Below are positions 57,170 to 64,000 of a DNA stretch of 64,000 nucleotides, piece after piece. The notes below the pieces were generated by a model. That model made no database searches and had not been told where the DNA came from. It worked only from the letters and a program-made list of their open reading frames with translations. Numbering within the stretch: position 1 is the stretch's first letter; the number at the start of each line of letters is the position of its first letter. Origin of the DNA: Monilinia fructicola (Eukaryota > Ascomycota > Leotiomycetes > Helotiales > Sclerotiniaceae); contig VICG01000014.1 in NCBI GenBank assembly GCA_008692225.1, positions 1 through 64,000 on the forward strand. The letters run 5' to 3'. The translations under genes and the position numbers were made by a program.

Positions 57170-59815
57170 CACCATGTACTGTACTCACTTACTGTACGGA
57201 ATAATAATATGAATTTAGACGATGGGGATGAAGGGGGTAGTTGAAATAACATGTGAATGTGAATAGATGCATGAATATCCATAGGTATATGAATGAATGT
57301 ACTCGGTAAGTATATTTGTATAAACGTATATGGATATGTACACTGTATAGGTAAATATATCAATGAAGGAATGAGTGATTATATATGATTATATATGATT
57401 ATATATATGATTTTTATATGGTTATCCGCATAAACATAGAGTATAAATGAATAAATAGATACATGTAAACGAATCCATTAGTCATCCCCCTTTACATCGA
57501 TATTATAGCCCTAAAAGAAAGAGCTAGAACGATGAGAATTGAAGTGAAAGTTACAGGAACTGACTAATGTACAAGAAATACGTTATTCTGATCAAAGCTT
57601 TCATCGTTATAACTATACTGATTAGATGATAGTTGAGTGGGCATCCACTTCCCAGGAATCAAGATATCCATGGATAACTTCACTAATGGATCGCGCATAG
57701 AATAAGTAAATAAAATATAGATGTTTATGAGTATAGTATCTAATTACTAATTAGTCTGTAAAATATGTAACAGTTCATTCATTCATCAACCGGCAATTGA
57801 TCGCTACTATAAAATAAACTTGAAATCGACTTTAAATTAACTGTAAGTTGACTTCGAATACAACTCTAAATAGAACCTAAATTACAACCTAAAGATGATT
57901 TACATTTGTACTACTCGAGTAGATACTATATAATCTTATTATATACTAGATACTGTATAAGATATACTATATAAGATATACTATATATATACGATATACG
58001 AAACATTTAGTATCGTAATCTTAGTATAGATAAGTATAATTCGAAACATATCATGAGGTTCTAGTTTGTAGATATCCAGGTAAAACCCGGTATTATTTTG
58101 ATTCAAAAGAAAAAGGAAGAGAGTTAAAACATTTAGTATCTATGTAGTATCGTATCTATGTACCTAAGTAGTATCTACGGAGTATGTTGTATCCATCTAA
58201 TTAGTATCTAATTAGTTCTAGTTAACATCATCTAATATAAGTATTTGGAATATCTAAAAGCAAACACGTCTAAGCTTTTATATCGGATACCAAAGTAATT
58301 AACATACAGAATTACATACTTATGTATAATACCTAGGAACCTGTCTGCTTTCCTAATTCTTTAGGGCTATTCTAGTAATGTCTATACGGAGTATATACTT
58401 AATTACTACTTACTACTTACTACTTACTACTTACTACTAACTACTTACTACTTACTACTTACTTACTACTTACTACTTACTACTTACTACTTACTACTTA
58501 CTACTTACTACTTACTACTTACTACTTACTACTTACTACTTTACTACTTTACTACTACTTACTATTTACTACTTACTACTTACTACTTACTACTGTAGTA
58601 CAATGATACAACGATGTCATCGTGATCAGATCCAATCAAATCTACGATATATGCGAATTTAGCGAATAACGCGAAAGAAATAGCAACGGATCATTTTGCT
58701 TTTATTGCTTCATCTTTACGGATTCCTCTTTACTTCACACGCTGATATGGAATTTAAGAGGATCCATAGATCGACATTCTTTGATTTTCTCCTAAAGTTA
58801 GTAGATTATTCATCAATTGCATTCAAGTTCAAGGGATGGATGAATATTCGAAATTGATGATGGAGGATTGGAGGATGGGAGAATTGGATGATTGAATGAT
58901 TGGATGGATGATTGGTAATTCATATGGTTACTCCAATGAAATCTCAATATACAATGATAATTTATTGATTTCTTTTATTCCATCCAATCAAATCACGACA
59001 TAATGGGATACAACCTAATGCAATCTAATCTAATCTCATCCAATCGAATTGAATCTACAATTGCATTGATTATATGGTACGGAGTACAGAGTATCCATAG
59101 ATGTTTTCTGTTTTCTGTTTTCTGTTTTCATTTTCCTTTTTTGAGGATCCATTGAGAGAACTGGAAGCTGGAGGTTTTTACATCTTGTAGCCTTTTTCAA
59201 TCTTCTACTCGAATACATCTTTCAGCCTTGCAGCCTTGCAGCCTTTAACCTTTCAGCCTTCTATATCCTTCAGCCTTCCACATCCTCCAGCCTTTTAAAC
59301 CATCTTCAGCCTTCTACATCTTCCAATCCTTTCAGCCTTCTACATCCCACAGCCTTTTATATCTCTTCATTCTGATTGGTTGATTGTAGCCTTACTTTCC
59401 CCTCTTTAGAAAACTGTCTGTTACTCAAAAAATAATAATATTTTCTCTCATATGCGTATCATTTTCATTTTCACGCACATTTCTACTTGAGTACTCACGT
59501 TCCCATTTCAGGATCAACAACCAGAAACAAAAAAATACAACTCAACACAAAATCCATCAAAAACCGTTCAAAACCCCTCGTTCCTGTCGTCGTCGTCGTC
59601 GTCGTCGTCGTCACTGATCTACGACCGACCGACTGACTATACATCTGCGCACATTCAATTGACTATACCAAAGTCATCTGTATCGCGGTTGATCCACGAA
59701 GAGATTAAAACTTTAACCGCCTATACTCAAAGCTGTCCAAGAAAAAAAGTCACAAATCCTATCAACTATACCAATCTCGTCCAAGAAAGACATCAAAGAG
59801 AGCCTTGGAGCAGTG

Positions 59816-59852
<37 letters not shown>

Positions 59853-60297
59853 GAACTAAGACATCGATCTAAAAATCAATATCACAAAAGAGGCGTCGTT
59901 GAAGGATTTGACAGGTCAACCAACCAATATATTTGAATCTGAGTCTGAATCTGAATCCGAATCTTTCTTTTTCTTTCTTTTCTTGCTTTATCTTTCAAAA
60001 CAACAATACCCGGACCCGGACCCCTAAAGAAATTCCAAATCATAAAATTTACCGGTGTCTACGCCGACTCTACGGTCTACCCCAAAGAGAATTGAAAGAG
60101 AAAATCAATTCCTAATCAAGTCAAACAAATCAAACAAATCAATTCAATCAAGTTAATCAATTCAATAAATCAACCGATCAATCAATCAATCAATCAATCA
60201 ACCAATCGATCATATTGTCCGTCAGTCAATTCGCAGTCAATTCGCAGTTCATAACTTACAATTCACAACTCACAACTCACACAACTCACAATCAATC
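57170..60297. other. Gene-free AT-rich spacer with microsatellites; IPI3 upstream region
   Basis: No supported gene over 3.1 kb. Features: GATTATATAT repeats near 57375-57412; a long TACTTACTAC microsatellite at about 58403-58595; TTTTCTG repeats at 59104-59130; CAGCCTT-type repeats at 59222-59350; (CGT)n at 59586-59612; (GA)n at 59815-59850; (AATC)n near 60170-60200. The last 700 bp are the promoter and leader of IPI3. Confidence 0.6.
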
Positions 60298-61794
60298 ATG
60301 TTATCAGAACAATTCATCACATCCATTCGAGCTCAACCAAGAACGGCGAATACTGCAATTGCGAAAGATGTTGGAATTTATCTTCACACATTACACCCTT
60401 CTCCTAAAATCGAATCAAATTTTAAGAAGAGTTCCACTTCAGTAAATTCTCTCGCAGCAAATGCGACTCATGTCTTCGCGGCTCAAGCAGATAAAGCGAT
60501 TGTTCATGTTTACTCAAGAGAACGTGGAAATCAAGAAGCCTTAATTTCCTTTCCCGAGAGGTTACATTCCTTGACTTTGGTCGGCGATGGACTTTTAGTC
60601 TTGGGTACAATCGAAGGGCGGGTCATACTATGGGAGGTAAGAAAGTTCCCCCAGTTTGTTTGAAAAGTGATAGCTTACTTGCTTGCTTGTCGTCTTGTGC
60701 CGCTCTCTCAGACGGTGGGTATGGGGATCTTTGGGGTTTTTTTTATACTAATTCTTTTCGGGGTCTAGGTTCGTACCGGCAGACAAGTGTCAACATCAGC
60801 CGCACATTTACAACCCGTTTCATGTATCGCGGCAACTTCAACTCATCTTATTACTGGCTCCGAAGATTCAAATCTGCACGTTTGGTCCATTCCACAACTT
60901 CTATCATTGCATACGAACACCAATGAACCACATGAACCAATTCGAACCCTGTCAAATCATCGAGCCGCCATCACTTCTCTTGTCATGGGTCATAGTTCCA
61001 GTACATCAAATATTTGCATATCTGCAAGTAGGGATAATTCCATTATTGTTTGGAATTATCATACAGGCGATCTATTACGAACTTTCTTACTTCCCGCAAC
61101 ACCATTATGCATGGCTTTAGATCCATGTGATAGGGCTATATATGCTGGGTTCGAAGATGGTTCGTTACAAATGATTGAACTTATTCATTCCAACTCAGCA
61201 ATAAACCCATTGTATGATACCAATCTACAGAATACCCCAGTACAGGTTACCTCACCTCCTTGGTCCCCGCCAACGGAAATTGGTGCGGTACATTGTTTAG
61301 GCTTGAGTTATGATGGAACAAGTTTGTTTTCGGGACATGCTTCTGGAAAGATATCACATTGGGATACTGGAAGACGTGCTTTCTTGGTAGAACTTGCAGA
61401 TTTGAATGCTCCAGTAACAAACCTTGTCATGCAATCACCATTTCCGAAGACGCCGAGAACCAAATCAATAAATGTCGTCAAGCCTAAATTGGCCGAGGGT
61501 AATTATACATTCATAGCTCAATTGAATGGTGCCAAGGGTTCATCAACTTTTGAACAAGCTTTGGAGTATCAAGGATTCCCAAAGGGTATGCTAGAGAAAG
61601 CATTACTAGATCTTGCTGGACACAACCCAACCGCTAAATTTTCATCAATACCCTCATCTTCATCTTCATCCTCCAGCGAGGAAGAAAAATTACGAAAGGA
61701 AAATGCGGAATTATGGAAGGTTGTTAATGAGCAACGTGCTTTACAGAAGAAAACTTATGAAAAATATTCTCAGTTAAAAACTGGTGATGTTTGA
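60298..61794 (+). CDS. IPI3: Pre-rRNA-processing WD40 protein Ipi3
   Basis: Exon 1 60298-60636 and exon 2 60769-61794 (132-bp phase-0 intron, atactaat branch) give 454 residues. It starts MLSEQFITSI and contains WD40 repeats, with recognisable blades at GRVILWEVRTGRQ, ITGSEDSNLHVWSI, ISASRDNSIIVWNYHTGDLLRTF, IYAGFEDGSLQMI and FSGHASGKISHWDTG. The C-terminal VNEQRALQKKTYEKYSQL coiled coil is typical of Ipi3. With Rix1 and Ipi1 this protein forms the Rix1 complex acting on ITS2 processing and 60S maturation, and it also has a role in replication licensing in yeast. Length agrees with the family. The gene is intact, marking a return to core chromosome. Confidence 0.9.
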
Positions 61795-64000
61795 AATATG
61801 AATCTCATTCGTTTCAAAGTTCATTGGTGGTACTGGTTCAGTCCGTGTTGCTACAAGCTTTGAGTACCAGTTGACCTCGCACTCAACCACGTCAGCTTCT
61901 TATTGGTACACAGAATAGCCGGTGTATGAAGACTCCACCTTCAACATCCATCCATTGAATCTCCTGTACTTACCAATTCACAAACTCTACTTTTGGCCAT
62001 CATCAGATCCGTGCGAGTCAATGGTTGAAGCTTAGCTAGATAGACAATTTATAAGCTTCTGTCAAAGCCTTTAGCTTTTAGATCTCGGGTGGTGGGTTGC
62101 ACATCTAAGGCGTGGCCTTTACAATGATTGTGCAAACTTACTACGTATAGAGTTTGGGATAGGGCAAAGAGTCAACCCAGGCAATCGTAAAACCCTGGAA
62201 TTCGAAGCTTTTATTTGGCTTTTTCCCTGGTCATTGTCCTGGGGTCGTCTGTTCAAAACTTGAAATCCTTGGCCATGTCAAATTTTCATCTTTGTATCCG
62301 TGCAAGCCGTGTAAGATGAATATGGCTTGAAGAATACAAGAACCTCTATAATTGCTTAGTTTGTATCTATAAAAGGCAAAATGTACTTTCATCTTGTAAA
62401 ACTCCTTCACATAGTTTCAGCATAAGAATTATAGCCAATTCAAACACTACGTTCAAGTTAATTTCAAAGGATGAATGTGCAACACTTATAAATGATCTCC
62501 CTCTAATTTTTTCTGTCGAATGCTCTGTAGTATCTCTAGCATGTAGAAATGAAGATTCCAAATATTCTCCAATTCTTCATTAATTGCCCTGATGGTAATA
62601 ATATCAGCATCAGCATCAACATCAACATCATTAACCCATCTAATCCATACCCATAAACGAAAATCTCAAATCCTCTCCTTCAACAAGATACCCACGACTG
62701 TGATAATCTCCTCTTGTTTTGTTCCTGCGGCAATCTCCTTTTCCCTTTCCTCTTTCTTCTAGGTAAGAATTGCTGGGTGTTACTTGATACTTGAGATGAT
62801 GTTTTTGTTGAGTGGATAAACTTAATGATTAATTGTCGGGGTATGGAAAGAAGAAAGATTACTGCTGCTGGGGTTTTGATAGGTTGACTGATGTTGTTGA
62901 TGTTGGTGATATATCAGAAGTAGAGTTTTATGGAACTGGTGTGATGTTTATGTTGGTGTTGGTGTTTTGTTGAAGATAGCTATTTCAAACGCTTAAAGAA
63001 TAACGATTGAATGCTGCAGGAGGTTTACTGTTATTATCAATAATCACCACTTCAACGCATAATTCCTTACTGTTAAGGCGTGATGGCATAATTATCGTTG
63101 CACTGCTATGCTTCCTACCACCGTTACATGCATAATCAAGAAAATCAAAATATCTAAAGAATCATCTAATTACAGAATACATAAGTATTTACATAACCAC
63201 AGAATGGTATCTAAACAGGAAGTAGCAGGTACGTAGCAAGAGTATAGGTTTTTCATGCAGATGGTGAATGGTTATCTTATACTCCTCCGGGGGAACAATC
63301 GTCTAATCAGTCTTTTAGGAACGGGGATCACGCCAAGTAAGAATTGACAGTCTTCGACAGCTCTACTAAAGACCGGATAACCTTAAGAATATTTGTCAAA
63401 TCGTACTAGCTCGTGAGTTTGGTAATGCCGTACAGTAATATCCCGCCAATTTTAATTCTCAAGTCAATGAATACAAGCCCCGCGGTCTCCCACATCTATT
63501 TCTCCACACGAACAATATATAAGAGCCACTTCGTCCCTTCTTCATCCGGGATTCGCTAAATATGTACCATCAAGACAACGAACAAGACGCAAGGGATGAG
63601 TTCTCGCTTAAGCTGTGCATCTTCTTTCTGTTCTCTATAAGGTTATCGAAGGCCCTAATTCATGTTTGGATGGCTGGGGAGTTTGACGACGAATCTTGTT
63701 GAAGATTTTGAGTTTTGTTGTTGATTCGAGGACCTTGATTATTATTGTTGTTGATTATTTGAAGGGTGGATTTGGCTGAGACTTTTGTTTGGCGTGAATG
63801 ATTAATAGGGGTGTGATATCTATGTATGAATAACGTATATGGATAGTTCCATTCACTCAACTGTTCTCATCTCCATTGAAATAAGATTCCTTCTTACATT
63901 CAACGCTGAGACCTAAATAATGTTGAATGTTTCCTTCAATGCAGAAAGTGTTTGGCTCACATACAGAAGTAGAAGGCTGTTAGTTCCCATGACTTGATTC
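61795..64000. other. Intergenic to window end
   Basis: No supported gene. A short 'atcagcatcaacatcaacat' tract lies at about 62606-62632. Frames at 62367-62561 and 63660-63860 (minus) are unsupported. Confidence 0.45.

Noticed and set aside
59659..60115. Short frames upstream of IPI3
   Set aside because: Composed largely of simple repeats in the leader and promoter region.

Overview
This is the left end of a filamentous ascomycete chromosome. It opens with (CCCTAA)n telomere repeats, then about 7.4 kb of extremely AT-rich, RIP-like degraded subtelomeric repeats. Genes have short spliceosomal introns (47-170 bp, GT..AG, CTNAC-type branch sites), and fungal-specific families are present (DUF3425 bZIP, spherulation-specific family 4, BTB/Cys-rich proteins). 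The family mix suggests Leotiomycetes (Botrytis/Sclerotinia-like). That is an inference, not something the sequence proves.

Layout. 1-120 telomere. 121-7510 gene-free AT-rich repeats with a nested ~835-bp foldback element and a recurring GC-cored palindrome. 7821-9143 first gene (coiled-coil protein, minus). 10.0-15.6 kb transposon debris: a 250-bp MITE, an amidohydrolase relic, a frameshifted Tc1/mariner copy and a 1-kb RIP-degraded TA-flanked element. 16.4-19.5 kb two disrupted enzyme genes (SDR, membrane-anchored SGNH esterase-like). 20.4-25.3 kb a tandem pair of BTB-domain genes with C-terminal Cys/His-rich motifs. 25.9-33.8 kb conserved core: intron-containing tRNA-Ala(UGC), mitochondrial ribosomal protein uS14m, an Arb2-domain protein, a mitochondrial inner-membrane TPR-like protein and an amidoligase. 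35.0-37.2 kb a DUF3425 bZIP regulator. 38.5-39.8 kb a decayed gene. 41.4-42.3 kb a spherulation-specific family 4 protein. 44.2-46.4 kb a Ser-rich protein on the minus strand. 48.28-57.16 kb a near-complete 8.9-kb DNA transposon. 60.3-61.8 kb IPI3, a WD40 ribosome-biogenesis factor.

The most remarkable object is the 8.9-kb element. It has 27-bp perfect terminal inverted repeats, a candidate 8-bp target duplication, a 13-exon MULE-like DDE transposase on the minus strand, and two paralogous multi-exon zinc-finger genes on the plus strand. Its introns and intergenic spaces hold about 75 copies (hand count) of the palindrome AAACGTTT, which is almost absent from its exons and from the rest of the window. 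This architecture resembles plant VANDAL Mutator-like elements, where an element-encoded protein binds a short motif repeated in the element's own non-coding DNA to counter silencing. I propose, as inference, that one or both zinc-finger proteins recognise AAACGTTT.

Many genes show net single-base insertions, often in short homopolymers. They appear in host genes and transposon genes alike, so either young pseudogenisation or residual assembly error must be considered before calling any of these genes dead.
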